DNA of 64,000 nt from Antedon bifida (lineage: Eukaryota; Echinodermata; Crinoidea; Comatulida; Antedonidae): assembly GCA_963402885.1 (NCBI GenBank), contig OY727096.1, positions 10,583,820-10,647,819 on the forward strand, read 5' to 3'. This document shows positions 44,042 through 55,093 of this stretch, in pieces. The notes under the pieces are model-generated. The model searched no databases. It was not told where the DNA came from and saw nothing but the letters and a program-made list of their open reading frames with translations. The translations under genes were made by a program, and so were the position numbers. Every line of letters begins with the position of its first letter. The first letter of the stretch is position 1.

Positions 44042-45399
44042 CTGAAAAAAAAATAATGTGCATCATTATTGGTCAATATTGTTTTGTTGTTAGTTATCAT
44101 AATGTTGGTGGCGTTTTTCGAATAAGGCGTTGATACCAGCGTTAACCCTGTGAAAACAAGCACGATTATTGGGTGATTTTATAGTTTAAACAAGTTTCTT
44201 ACAAAAAACGCCGCTCGACTTTTTGACTAACATTTTAAAGCATTATTCTTTCTTCAGATGATTTATTATATCAATTATTTTTGTTTAACAATCACTAGCA
44301 AACATTTTGTGTAAATATAGTCTGGCCTACTGTACAGAACAAAAATATAATCATAAACTACAGTATTTTGTAACTATTCCAGAGCATTAAGAGCCATTGT
44401 CTGTAAGAATCAAAGAAATATAAAAAATAGTGGCAGACTCAAAAAAATGGATTTCTTTCAAATTTTGCACATGGCTATATATGTGTTGAGAGAAATCAAA
44501 TATGAAGTATTTTTTATTTCATACATATATTTCCATGGCAAAGTCCGAATTTGTGTTTTTGACAAATTTTGTCCTTTTTTAAGGTTTTTTAAAATGGATA
44601 TTGGTACTACTTTGATGAACGATATTTTTGTTTTGTTCATTTAATTATGAAAAATAATTAGTGTATGCATAATAACAATGCATTGTGTACCTGTTTCATA
44701 TTTTTTTTTTATTTTTGATTTCATACTTTGGGAGATACCATTTATTTAAAAAGGGGTGTTTTTCACTTTTTTTAAATTGTTAAATGCAACTAAACTTTAC
44801 TTCACCATAACGCCCAAAGTGGTGTATTTTTTAGCTGATTTATTACAAATAGGTAGTTCTAATGTTTAATAATTGATTTCTAAAATAAAATACTGGGGTA
44901 ATTTAAAAATCTACAAGCAGTGTTGCGAGAAACATAGGCATTTTTATAAAAAAAACATGGTATATTAGTAAAAACATTTTATTTTCTTTGATTATCTGAT
45001 TTGAAACTCATTGGTCAGAAAAATTCTTAATGTTTTATATACTTCTAGTTGTGTTGTGAGAAAAAAAAACAATATTTTTAATTATAGATTCTGTAATTCC
45101 CAGTTTTAATGTCATTTTATAGGTTATATCCTCTGGAAATTTGAATAAATTATCAGATCGTTGTGAATTTTAACAGATTACTCCTCTCTTATTTTGAAGC
45201 TCCTCTTTCATTTTTTTACTTCTTCTATTTGCTAACCTAAGCAGATCCCACATGCCCATCCACCACCACTTTCGACTACCACCCACCGCGCCCCCATATC
45301 ACACTTTATATTAGATATTGGTTTTAAATTCTATATTTTTTTACTGTGATGGTTGGATTCAGTATTAATTATTAAATTAATAATTATCTGATAATTATT

Positions 45400-47110
45400 T
45401 AATTTCCCTTAGTTATGCATATCAACAGTTACTATGGTAACTAAAATTGAGATATTCTTTAGATTTTTCATACTTATCTTATACAAATTTAAATTTGTAG
45501 ATTATTAGCAGGCATGCCTTATTTGCATTTTCAAATTACCGTTTTACAAGGTCATATTCAAAAGGACTTTCTTCTGTGATTATTTTTATTCATAAAAACC
45601 CCATATTTTATTTACAGCGGGCACCTCCCGTAAGCGGCCACCTCCCTTAACGGACGCACTTTGAAAAGCCTGTTTGTTCTTCCTATCTAATTAGTGCATT
45701 TGGTACCTACCGTAAGCGGCCACCTCCCGTAAGCAGCTGCGGGCACCTTTTTATACTAAAAATGAGATTTTTTGTATGATAAATGACCTCCCGTAGGCGG
45801 CCACCCGAAAAATGTGATACTTATTGCATGGACCTCTAATTCGAGGTCCATGTTTCTTTATATATTAGCTTTATTTCAAAGCGATTTTAAAAACATTACT
45901 GTGAAGAGATGAGAAAACTACACAGATTTTGACCGACCATTTTTCATATGATAAAAGCTTTTAAAATTTGTCTGAAAATGCTAAAAAATACTAAACCACC
46001 TGATTATAAATAATAATACAATTAGCTGGAAAATTGAGAGGCTCGTTTCGTTAAGAATATCGTGTATAGCCATAGTACGTGATTTTGGCCCTTTATCGGC
46101 AGAACCTCCCGTAAGGGGTCACCGCCCGTAAGCGGCCACTTTTCCAGGTCCTGAGGGTGGCCACTTACGGGAGGTTCAACTGTATTTAAATAAACAATTA
46201 TCCTTAGTTACGTATAGAAACAGGTTCTAAGATAGCATAAATAATACATTTCGACATAATTTGACCCAACAAATGACCCTTTCACAAGGTCAGACATTTT
46301 CTGGGATTCAGTAGATAAGTAAATTTGGGAAAAAGTAGTAAAGCTATGTAATCAATTGTTTATAGTCATGAAACCCCATATTAAAAATATTGTACTTAGT
46401 TACGTATAGAAACAGTTGCTACAATACACTATAGGTAAAATGTTGATGTCATTTGACCTCAATATGTAAAATATAATTATTTTTTTTCATGAAAACTCCA
46501 TATTTTATTTAAAAAAAATTATCCTTAGTTACGTAAACAGGTTTAAGATAACACTAAAGGTCAATTTTTTACCTTTATTCAGATTTGTCAAGACTTTCTT
46601 TCTGAGATTATTAGGATTCAGTATTTAAAGTAAATTTGGCAAAAAGTAGAAATGTAAAACTATGTAGAAAAAATGTTTTGTATTTACGAAAAACCCCTTA
46701 TTTTTAAAATATTTTCGCATAGAAACAGTTACTATGGTAAATTGTTGACCTCAAAATGAATGAATTTACAAGGTCAAGTTTGTCATCACTTTAAGATTAT
46801 TAGAATGCAGTAGAAGTAAAATTGAGAAAAATTACAAATGCAATCAATTTTTTGTATTCATAAAAACGCCATTTTTTACGGTTTTTAAAAAAAATTACTT
46901 TCCTTAGTTACACATAGAAATGGTTGCTATGGTAACACTATAGGTAAAAAATGAAAATTGTTGAGAATTTTTATGAACTATCTTGTAAATGTTGATCAAA
47001 CATTAATAGTTGTAGTAAAGTGGGGACCAGTCCTGTTTTGCATTCTGACCCTTTTTGACCTCAAATGACCTATTTACAAGGTCAGATTTTTTGGGAGATC
47101 TTTCTGTATC
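45400..47110. repeat. Degenerate ~190 bp tandem units
   Basis: The block 'ccttagttacgtatagaaac' followed by 'agttactatggtaac' recurs near 45408, 46202, 46394, 46512, 46710 and 46903. Between copies lie 'tttgacctcaaaatgacc', 'acaaggtcag' and 'gtattcatgaaaaccccata'. The nested MITE at 45615-46182 interrupts the array. Confidence 0.6.
45615..46182. mobile_element. Pogo/Tigger-like MITE nested in the TTAA element
   Basis: 568 bp between TA dinucleotides. The left end is CAGCGGGCACCTCCCGTAAG and the right end, inverted, is CAGTTGAACCTCCCGTAAG. Subterminal repeats of 'acctcccgtaagcggccac' occur in both halves. CAGT...CCTCCCGTAAG ends with TA targets are typical of Tigger/pogo-derived elements. There is no coding frame. 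A 10 bp-stem hairpin (catggacctc/gaggtccatg) lies at 45827-45852. Confidence 0.7.
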
Positions 47111-47943
47111 TCATTACACAAAATAGATGTAAAAATTTATAAAAACCATTGACGCAATTATTTCAAAGTTTAACATTATTTTCCATCAACTAAATATTTC
47201 AATGCAAAATACTATTTTTCTGGCAATTATTTGAAATAAACCTGGCAACACATTCTCCTATTTTATCTAAACTATTCCTATGACTCTAGTAGCATTATGA
47301 CAAGCCACATATACATTTTATTATTGGATTAGCCATATTTAAATTGTGTTTCATGTGTTTTGTTTGTTGATATTTTGTTTGTATTTTTTTGTATTTTTCG
47401 TATTTTCCTGGCAACACAAAACCTATGTACGAAATTTACCCCAGTGTTTTTTTCGTGATTATTGTTGACAAACCTATTGACTATCAAATTACAAAACCTC
47501 ATTGATATAAAAACACCACTTTGGAAGTTATAGGTACGTTTATGAGGTATACTTTTATAAAAAAAATATTTTTTAAAAACACCCCTTTTTAAAATAATGG
47601 TATCAACCAAACTCCATTTTGTAAATTTTTTTTTGTACATCAAATGGAACTCAATACATGTTGTTTACACTGCTATAAACAAAAACTCTATACTGTAAGT
47701 ACTTTTGGTTAAAATAAGTATACAAGTTTGTACTTTTTCACTATAGAAAATCTGTGAAAAATGCAAAAACATCAAAATTTGGATAATTGACCGTTGTCAT
47801 GGCAACAGAGCCTAAAAATTAAATGAATGTTGTAGATATGCTTTTTATTGAAATGTCTATTCATGGTAAAAAATTGAGAGAAATCCATTTTTTTACATCT
47901 GCCACCAAATCTTTGATTTTTACAGACAATGGCTCTTAACTAC

Positions 47944-48832
47944 CTAATGACCCACACTAACACTAGTATATAGGTAACAATAGTATATACTACCTAGGGA
48001 TAACGATGCAACATTAGAAGTCAATAGCATACATTGCCTGTTAATATTTTGTATCAATATTAAAATAAATAAAGAAAGAATTATGAAAATCTGACTTGTA
48101 GTTTTCAGAATATTGGGTCCAATACATCGCCGAAAATAATCGTTTTTAGCCACGAACGAAGTATATAAATTGCACCCTCAGTAGGCAATGGTATGACATT
48201 TAAAAGTTACGGTTTTAGTAATTTATTTTGTTTATCTACTTTGTAAAATTCAATCAAATATGATATTACATGTTTTTTAAATAAAAAAGAGCGTTTATTT
48301 AACCTCGTTCAAAGAATTTCAGTACATTATTTTACCGACGTGTGTTGGCCATGCCAGGACATGCAGTCCTCAGAGGCAACGGCACACGTGAGAACATTCT
48401 TCCGCAGTCTGTTGATTAGCGTCAACCAATCAAAGGGCGAGAATTCAAAATCGTTCAACCGTGATCTCTCCTAGACTCTCTTTTTCGAGACGTTTGTATG
48501 GGTCCAGCAGCTTGGACCTATCAATTAGTCGAGTTATAAAATTCCGAAACTGTCTGCCTTTATAGCTTTCGCATTGATAAATCTTCTAAGGCCGCGTCGC
48601 GAAAAGATGCAATATTAACGTGTATGTTGGGTTGAAGTAGGCATATGTATCAGTTAAAGTATATAAACCAAATAATCCACCAAATAGTAAGTCTGACTTG
48701 TTTAATTTGTATTTAATATTCAATATGAACACTGTAGATGTGTACTAGCTTTGAATCAAGGTCAGGGTGCCATATTGGAGTACCGTGTGTAACAGCTATG
48801 CCATGCGTGAAGTCGGCAGATACGTACCTCGA
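47944..48832. other. Unassigned intronic sequence, partly CpG-containing
   Basis: 48330-48610 is less AT-rich than its surroundings and includes 'ccaatcaaagggcg' and several CG dinucleotides, but I find no coding frame. It may be another old insertion. No feature is claimed. Confidence 0.3.
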
Positions 48833-49019
48833 TAAAGCTTGGTTCCCATTAGCGACGCAACGTAACGCAACGTAAGAGAACGCCATTCCGAAAATTGTAT
48901 TTGCCCCTGCGTGAAATCAAACTTGCGATGTTTGCAGCACTGTTGCGTCGTCGGTTACCACTTGTGATTACGCAATACAGCACTTTACGTCAATACGTCG
49001 TAGTCGGAACCACGCTTTA
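48833..49019. mobile_element. Short MITE (copy 1)
   Basis: Inverted ends TAAAGCTTGGTTCCCAT and TAAAGCGTGGTTCCGAC (the latter read inverted) bound 187 bp rich in 'acgcaacgtaa' words. A second member of the family is at 61653-61812. Confidence 0.7.
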
Positions 49020-49107
49020 GACTGTAGTTTAAGATGGTTAGTTACGATCATGATAATTTACGTTTTCATTGAAGACGTTTGCACACCTAATGTATATCAG
49101 TAAGGCT

Positions 49108-49345
49108 CGTATCGTTGTTTACGAGCACAATGTAATGCAGTATATATTAGATGCAAAAGAGCAATTGTATTAAAGAAAAATATCTGCACTCACAAACACA
49201 CGTTTGTATTATCTCCATCCATGTGTCGTATCGTTGTTTACGAGCACAATGTAATGCAGTATATATTAGATGCAAAAGAGCAATTGTATTAAAGAAAAAT
49301 ATCTGCACGCACAAACACACGTTTGTATTATCTCCATCCATGTGT
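49108..49345. repeat. Recent tandem duplication, 119 bp period
   Basis: Two adjacent units, each beginning 'cgtatcgttgtttacgagca' and ending 'ctccatccatgtgt', at 49108-49226 and 49227-49345. I see a single difference (actcac against acgcac). The duplicated reading frames on both strands are by-products. Confidence 0.9.
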
Positions 49346-50280
49346 AGATAAATCGAGTATGTTTAGAGTTGAAGGTAGTCCGATTCATGATTCATTCATC
49401 AATGCCTATTCCAAATATTAATCTTATCATAATTTTAACAAGGCCATATACATGGTTGCAGTCTCGTGCTCAAATTTTAGTTAGTGTTTACCGACCGACC
49501 AACCGACCGACAGACTGAGCTGTAGAGTCGCGTTGCACGCGTCACGCGACTAAAAACAAGTCGCACTTATTGATCTTTCTATCCGAAAATTTAAACATAT
49601 GTGAGGTTCGTCGGAATGCCATACACGAACTTGTAAGAGATGCATTAGCACCATTACTTAAAAGTTGTGGAGAACATTGTGAACTCGACCGTCTATCGTT
49701 ACAAATTTGAATAAAATTCCTGCTGCTTCTTAACCACAAACTCCCCAAACTGCATTTTGACTATGAAGTCAAGGTTTCTTCTACCACCATTCGGAGAATT
49801 CTTACTAATCTGTACTGTCGAAAGAGATGGCCCAGTGTACAATATTTAGAGAAATGAATGCCTAAGTACGTTTATTAATACTCAAAGACATTTTGTGTTG
49901 ACGATGTTGTAATAATTAAAGAGAGAAGAAAATGTGCCACGAAATAAATTGAAGCTTGGCCTATTGAAACAAGCAATACCCAGCAAAGATATTATCTTGA
50001 TAAGGGAAGTTTAAAGCTGCGTTACCAAAGTGGTATGTTTGAATGTCGAATCCATAAACAAGTGTTGTTATATATATAAGGCATGAGATGGTTCAATAAC
50101 AGGAAACATGGTTAAACAAACTTATGATGATCATTGTTTATAAAAGTTTATCGTTTAAATTAAAGCGGATTATTTTACGCTGTTTGTTTATATAGTTTTT
50201 CTTTATCTAACTATTTTCAGTCAGGAGCAGCGTGCAGATGACTTGAGAATTAAGACAAACTGTTATACCATTATACTTAC

Positions 50281-50352
50281 AATCTACGTACGCTTGGTGA
50301 ACCCTTAAACATACTATTCTTCAAAATTGAGATGTTGTTGTATTGAAGTTCT
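50281..50352 (-). pseudogene. Gene B exon 5 (LRR)
   Basis: 72 bp beginning ELQYNNISILKNSMFKGSPS. Donor GTAAGT, acceptor AAAATAG. Intact, close to gene A 5881-5952. Confidence 0.8.
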
Positions 50353-50660
50353 CTATTTTACAAACACAGATGATATATATAATTAGACAAAATAATATGA
50401 TATACATTTTAATGTTTCATAACATTGTAAATAATATTCTTAAACTTAATTTCTTCTTAATTTACTGCTAAAACATAATAATAATAATAATAATACAAAT
50501 TACTATGTTAAATATGGGTCTTTGCAAAAATACAACTGCAGAGTATGAACTATTAAAAGAAAAAAATGGTATTGAATAGTTATAAATTAATATTTTGTAT
50601 AATTATAATACTACTTACAAACCATCAACGAACCATTATTAATATGCAATTGTAACTTAC

Positions 50661-50729
50661 ACGTTATTAAGTTTTGGAAGATCATTTAATGTTGTCGATA
50701 TGTCTGTCAGGAAGTTGTGAAGTGCATAT
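50661..50729 (-). pseudogene. Gene B exon 4 (LRR)
   Basis: 69 bp beginning YALHNFLTDISTTLNDLPKL. Intact. Donor GTAAGT, acceptor TTTCAG. Confidence 0.8.
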
Positions 50730-50867
50730 CTGAAATATAGGTTATAAATGTTAAATGTGAATGACTCAAGTCACTGTATCAATATGACAAAAACTACGAT
50801 GCTATAGAAATTAAGGTTGATAAAATAACACAATACTTATACGCTGACTGAAAAAAAGTATACTTAC

Positions 50868-50927
50868 ACAGTAAAAATTGATTTCGGAAACATTGGTAGT
50901 CTTCTAAGTGAATTGTTACTAATGTCT
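50868..50927 (-). pseudogene. Gene B exon 3 (short LRR)
   Basis: 60 bp encoding DISNNSLRRLPMFPKSIFT. Acceptor TTGACAG, donor GTAAGT. Intact. Confidence 0.8.
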
Positions 50928-51300
50928 CTGTCAATGGAGTGCATCATAACATAAAATACAAATAATAAGTGTTATAATTGAAAATAATGTTTTGAGGTGA
51001 TAAAAGTTAAAAGAAATTTATACTTCTATTAAAATACTGAATTTCATTCTTCAACGAGTGAAATTATTTGTAATTTGTGATTTAATGAAAGATACAGTTG
51101 ATTATGATTGATTTTGTTTACAATATTTAAAGAAGATATTACTATTTATGGTTGCCAAAGTTGTACCCGAAAGATGTTGCAAATGCATCTAGCCTACTGA
51201 TTACTTATTTGTTGTTTGAGTCTGCATCATCATGCAATTTATAATTTGTATCGCCACTCAAAAGAGCAAAATTGCAACCGAAATCTGCCATACTGTAATT

Positions 51301-52600
51301 TACCTCCGCCAAGGAGGTATATGTAATCGATCGCGTGGGTTTGTTACTTGGCCAAATTGAAAATTGGCCAAGTATGTTGATTGGTGCGGTTTGTGTGTGT
51401 GTGTGTGTGTTTGTTTGTTTGTCATCACTCTACCGCTCACAGTTTTGATTCGAATGACTCCAAATTACTACCATACATGTCACCTGGTGCAAGGACGACA
51501 CTGCCCAATGTTGGTTAAAATCTGGACCACGGTCCCAATTCTGGACCACTTTTAAAAATTATTTTCAGACCTGCTAGTGTTAAAAGATAGGACAGAATTA
51601 TCAAAAGCCGGTGAGCAGTTCTAAATTAACAAGTAAACTAAAATTGCATTTTCTCGAGAACTACTTCTCCAAAAAACTTCATTTTTGTACAAGAGGCAAG
51701 AGTTATAATTTGTGATTTGTAATTTTAAAACATAAGTTAATTTAATATACAGGTTTTTTGATGCGAATTTTTTTAAAAACCTAATTCTTTTCAAATTCAC
51801 CCGTGTGTTTTTCGCGTTGCTGTTCTGTTGTTAGTCGACTGAAGCTATTGTTAGTTGAAAGGCTGGTTACATAACCTGTACACCAAACTCGTATACACAT
51901 GATTGTAGTGAAATTAGCCTAAATCACACAGCATAAGACACACACTTTTGGTGAAAATTGGGTCAATGTCAGGAGGCCAATTTTGATTTGGCCAAGTATC
52001 GCGCTATGCGCGAAGGCTAGTTTGTCTGTCTGTTTGTTTGTTTGTTAGCAGGATTACTCAAAAAGTAATTACAAGATCTTTACCAAAATGAATATACGGA
52101 TAGATATGTGGTCAAGGACCATTCCATTCAATTTTGGGACTATTTGGGACCATGGTCCCAATTCTGGAACACTTTTTAGTATACTATTCAGACCTGCTAA
52201 TGTTAAAAGATAGGACAGAATTTTCCAAAAGCCGGCGAGCAGTTTTAAAGTAACAAATAAACTAAAATTGCATTTTCTCGAGAACTGCTTGTCCAAAAAA
52301 CTTCATTTTTGTACAAGAGGCAAGAGTTAAAACTTGTGATTTGTAAATTTAAAACATAATTCGATTTAATCGCGTTGCTGTTCTATTTGTTAGTCAACTG
52401 AAGCTATTGTTAATAGAAAGGCTTGTTACATAACTATTACACCAAACTCGCATACACATGCTTGTAGTGCAATTAGCCTAAATCACAAACAGCATTAAGA
52501 CACACATAAATATATATATATTTCTTTTTTACCGGAGAAATCTTATGTAGGAGAATTTTACAGTAGGCGGAGGTATGCACTCTCGGAGTGTCTTTCTAGT
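51301..52600. mobile_element. Repeat element with CCTCCGCCAAGGAGGT end and internal duplication
   Basis: The left end is TACCTCCGCCAAGGAGGTA. The right end carries the inverse motif 'ggcggaggta' and then 'tgcactctcggagtg'. Inside, a ~400 bp block (about 51531-51950 and 52134-52500) is directly repeated, sharing 'gttaaaagataggacagaat', 'aaaattgcattttctcgaga' and 'acttcatttttgtacaagag'. A related end lies at 53713. Such ends are common dispersed repeats in marine invertebrates. It has no coding frame and lies in gene B intron 2. Confidence 0.6.
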
Positions 52601-52653
52601 TGTTTATGAGGCCGAGGTCGTATTGATCACCATCGATCGTCGTTTTCTTCCGA

Positions 52654-53056
52654 TTTTTTTTTTTTTTTTTTTCAGAACATTTATTTCTCTTCTCTTTTCT
52701 ATTAACAGTGTTTGTAAAAAAACAATTTTAAATAAGAGAGGCGAACCCCAGAAAGTGTAAACTTGTGGTGGGCTGCCAAAAAATAAAAAATATCAAAAAA
52801 TCATAAAAAAAACCAAAGTAAACAAAAAAAAACGATTGAAAATATCAATGAAATTTGAATTAATATTATTTAGGATTCAGTGATTATATGTGGATAATAG
52901 ATGCCTTTTTAGCTTAAAAGTGAAATGTTTTTTTGTTGGCGATTCAGTTATGTGTTTGGGTAAGTTGTTCCAATATTTTGGCCCTGAAAACTGAATGTTA
53001 TGTTGGAAAGATAGTGTTTTGTGTAATGGAATATGTATTTTATTTGATTTGAGGAC
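52654..53056 (-). mobile_element. 5'-truncated LINE, 3' end only
   Basis: On the minus strand, 53056-52877 encodes the C-terminal end of a non-LTR reverse transcriptase protein (HNIQFSGPKYWNNLPKHITE, then FKLKRHLLSTYNH and a stop). A ~200 bp 3' UTR follows and ends in a 19-base A tract (T on the plus strand, 52654-52672). Most of the element is missing, as is usual after incomplete reverse transcription. Confidence 0.75.
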
Positions 53057-53321
53057 ATCCGCGACATCCGCGAGCGTGAAAAGTACATTGCCTTTATAGT
53101 ACTATATGACCAACAATTCATCCAATCAAATGACAGTTGTTAAAATTATAATGTGATATAAAATTGATCATTGATCAATAACCAGATCGAAATAATGATG
53201 CAGGTACCGTAATACTTCTAGGGAATTAAAACATGTGTGCCTCAGCCTACAAAACATTTCCTACAAATAGACCTTCTATAACTTAATGCTTAAATATAAT
53301 GCGAGTTGCTTAAAAACTTAC

Positions 53322-53393
53322 ATTGTTCTAAGCTCAGGTAGCTCTATCAACGTATTGTCATCAATTGTTCCCAAGTTGTTATTTTTCATGTAG
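53322..53393 (-). pseudogene. Gene B exon 2 (LRR)
   Basis: 72 bp beginning YMKNNNLGTIDDNTLIELPE. Donor GTAAGT, acceptor TTATAG. Intact. Confidence 0.8.
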
Positions 53394-53712
53394 CTATAAA
53401 ATAAAATAAAAAACAGTTAACTACGGTAACTTTACTTAGTGGCATTTTTAATTGTTCATGTTATAATCTCAGATGTAAGCGTTAGTTGTGTTCATTGTCG
53501 GTGGGCGTTCCACCTCATCAATCAATAAAAAATTATTAATTTTAATCACTTCGTTGTATTTTTTTTTCATATCTAGGAAATTCATTTGATTAAATGTCTC
53601 CTTCGAAAACCCTACCAAACAAACACGGTACTTTAAGATGTTATCTTCATCATCACTACTGTGAAACAGAGGTTTACTTTTACGAATACCAAGCATTTAA
53701 ATAATTTGTTTA

Positions 53713-53860
53713 TTACCTCCGCCAAGGAATTTATGTTTTTAACCTTGTTTGTGTGTGGGTGGGTGCTGTATGTGTGAACAGCGTATAAGCCACATGATTT
53801 ATCCACATACCACCAAATAATATGGACACAATGATGTATGACCCAATTTCTCACAGCACT
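53713..53860. repeat. Second fragment of the CCTCCGCCAAGG repeat family
   Basis: It begins TACCTCCGCCAAGGAATTTATG and continues with a GT-rich stretch, like the start of the element at 51301. The right limit is not clear. Confidence 0.4.
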
Positions 53861-54823
53861 CCGATATTGACCGGTGAGTCACAATCCACAAAATACTATG
53901 TGTCAATATATTTACCGCCTGTTTCGTTGAACGAAATTGTTAGTGCGCCCTCAGTTTTATGTTGGAGGCGAGTCGAAGATAAGAGTTAGGATCAAAGTAT
54001 AAGATTGTTTGTTTAAGATGCCAGAGCGTAAGTTCTGAATTTGTTATAGTTATTACTCATTTAGTTGACCTTTGTTAAATGTTAGAGGAATTGTATGCTG
54101 TAATTATCACATTTGAGTGTACGGGCTTCACTCACGTGTATGGCAGCCGCAGCGTGTGTGCCGTCGGTACTACTGTATAATTAGGAGACGGATCATACAT
54201 TCGATGATTCTAGTAATTATACTAAGTTTAGAAAGATTATATTGGTGATAAGATAATGGTGTTTAAGAGTATTTAATTTTTAGATTGTTAATCTAAATGC
54301 AGACATGTTGTTTTAGGAGATACTTCATATATTTGAATTAGAACCTAGTATTGAGTATTATTTGGCTGTATAAAGTGAAGTGAATTTATTTCGTTACGCT
54401 TGAGTGAGTTTGATTTTAATGATTTCTTTTGTATTTTATTGTAGTTTTTGAACGACACACAGTTTACAAATAAAGATAAAGACAAACAGTCAGCTTCAGC
54501 TTTTAATAAAGATTTCCTCAATCCTTTCTTTCTTAGTAAGAAAAAAAACCACAATCATTATGTTTATGTTTAGTGTTTGGCATTGACATGTGATAAATTT
54601 AATCTAAAACAATGTTAGGCCCAGTAATCTAATATGCAATACATTATATTATTTACACATTCTTTTTAATAATAGAATATGTCTAACGCAATGGTTTACT
54701 TGTTCCGCACAATAATCGTATGCATCATCATTATTATTAAAATAAGCTTATGATAAAAATAATGAAAATACACACATTCAGAATGAATCAGAATAGCCTA
54801 ACAAACACATAATGCAAACTTAC

Positions 54824-55026
54824 AGAACACGCGTTTTTACTGGAATTCCAATTGGCCATTCGTCAAGTCCACGGTTTGTGCAGTTCACTGTTTGTGTTCT
54901 TTCTGTACATTCACAAACTTCATTCAAAATGATATCATTTATAGTTCTACATGCTACCTCAACACCAATAGATGGATCCATCCATATATAACATATTAAC
55001 ATTACCAAGTAATATGTGGAAGACAT
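54824..55026 (-). pseudogene. Gene B exon 1: signal peptide + LRR N-cap
   Basis: The ATG at 55024-55026 begins 67 codons: a hydrophobic signal (YYLVMLICYIWM), then VACRT, CECTERTQTVNC and NRGLDEWPIGIP. It ends at donor GTAAGT in phase 2. Undamaged and collinear with gene A exon 1. Confidence 0.85.
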
Positions 55027-55083
55027 TTTCAGGAGTAATTAATTTAGTGCGGCTGGTACCCGCCTTGACTTTCTATTGTGCTC

Positions 55084-55093
55084 GTTATATATA
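55084..55093 (-). promoter_or_regulatory. TATA-like box of gene B
   Basis: TATATATAAC on the minus strand, about 60 bases before the ATG, at the same place as gene A's ATATAAAG. The leader GAGCACAATAGAAAGTCAAGG also matches A's. Confidence 0.5.

Larger units (their letters stand above)
44391..47935. mobile_element. 3.5 kb TTAA-flanked long-inverted-repeat element
   Basis: It begins TTAA|GAGCCATTGTCTGTAA and ends with the inverse, TTACAGACAATGGCTC|TTAA. Inverted similarity continues inward: 'gtggcagactcaaaaaaatgg' against 'ccatttttttacatctgccac', and 'accatttatttaaaaagggg' at 44738 against 'ccccttttta' at 47584. The arms may therefore exceed 400 bp. TTAA duplication is the mark of piggyBac-type integration. 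No transposase frame is present, so it is non-autonomous. The middle (45400-47100) holds ~190 bp degenerate tandem units and a nested MITE. It sits in the gene B intron that is only 89 bp in gene A. Confidence 0.65.
23414..55026 (-). pseudogene. Gene B: LRR / GCC2-GCC3 / multi-TM receptor, probable pseudogene
   Basis: A complete set of 19 exons over 31.6 kb, listed separately. The order is signal peptide and LRRNT (54824-55026), 14 exons with LRRs, one cap-like LRR exon (26607-26666), a cysteine-rich exon (26226-26413), a large GCC2/3 plus membrane exon (23592-25289) and a short terminal exon (23414-23478). The visible exons add up to roughly 1085 codons. LRR introns are phase 2; the last two introns are phase 1. 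Three lesions are seen: a 4-base loss in exon 43977-44041, a wrong-length exon with an in-frame stop at 27334-27397, and TAA at 24775-24777. Skipping could bypass the first two, but not the third, which removes all membrane segments. I infer a recent pseudogene or a secreted ectodomain form. The join across the 12.2 kb insertion at 28453-40646 is inferred from exon order and phase. Confidence 0.75.

Noticed and set aside
44447..44644. Opposed 60-65 codon frames at the left end of the TTAA element
   Set aside because: They lie in an AT-rich inverted-repeat arm and show no transposase motif.
49560..49748. Short frame with RRNAIHELVRDALAPLLKSC as a possible exon
   Set aside because: Protein-like, but there is no convincing splice sites, no neighbours and no recognised family, and it lies between dispersed repeats.
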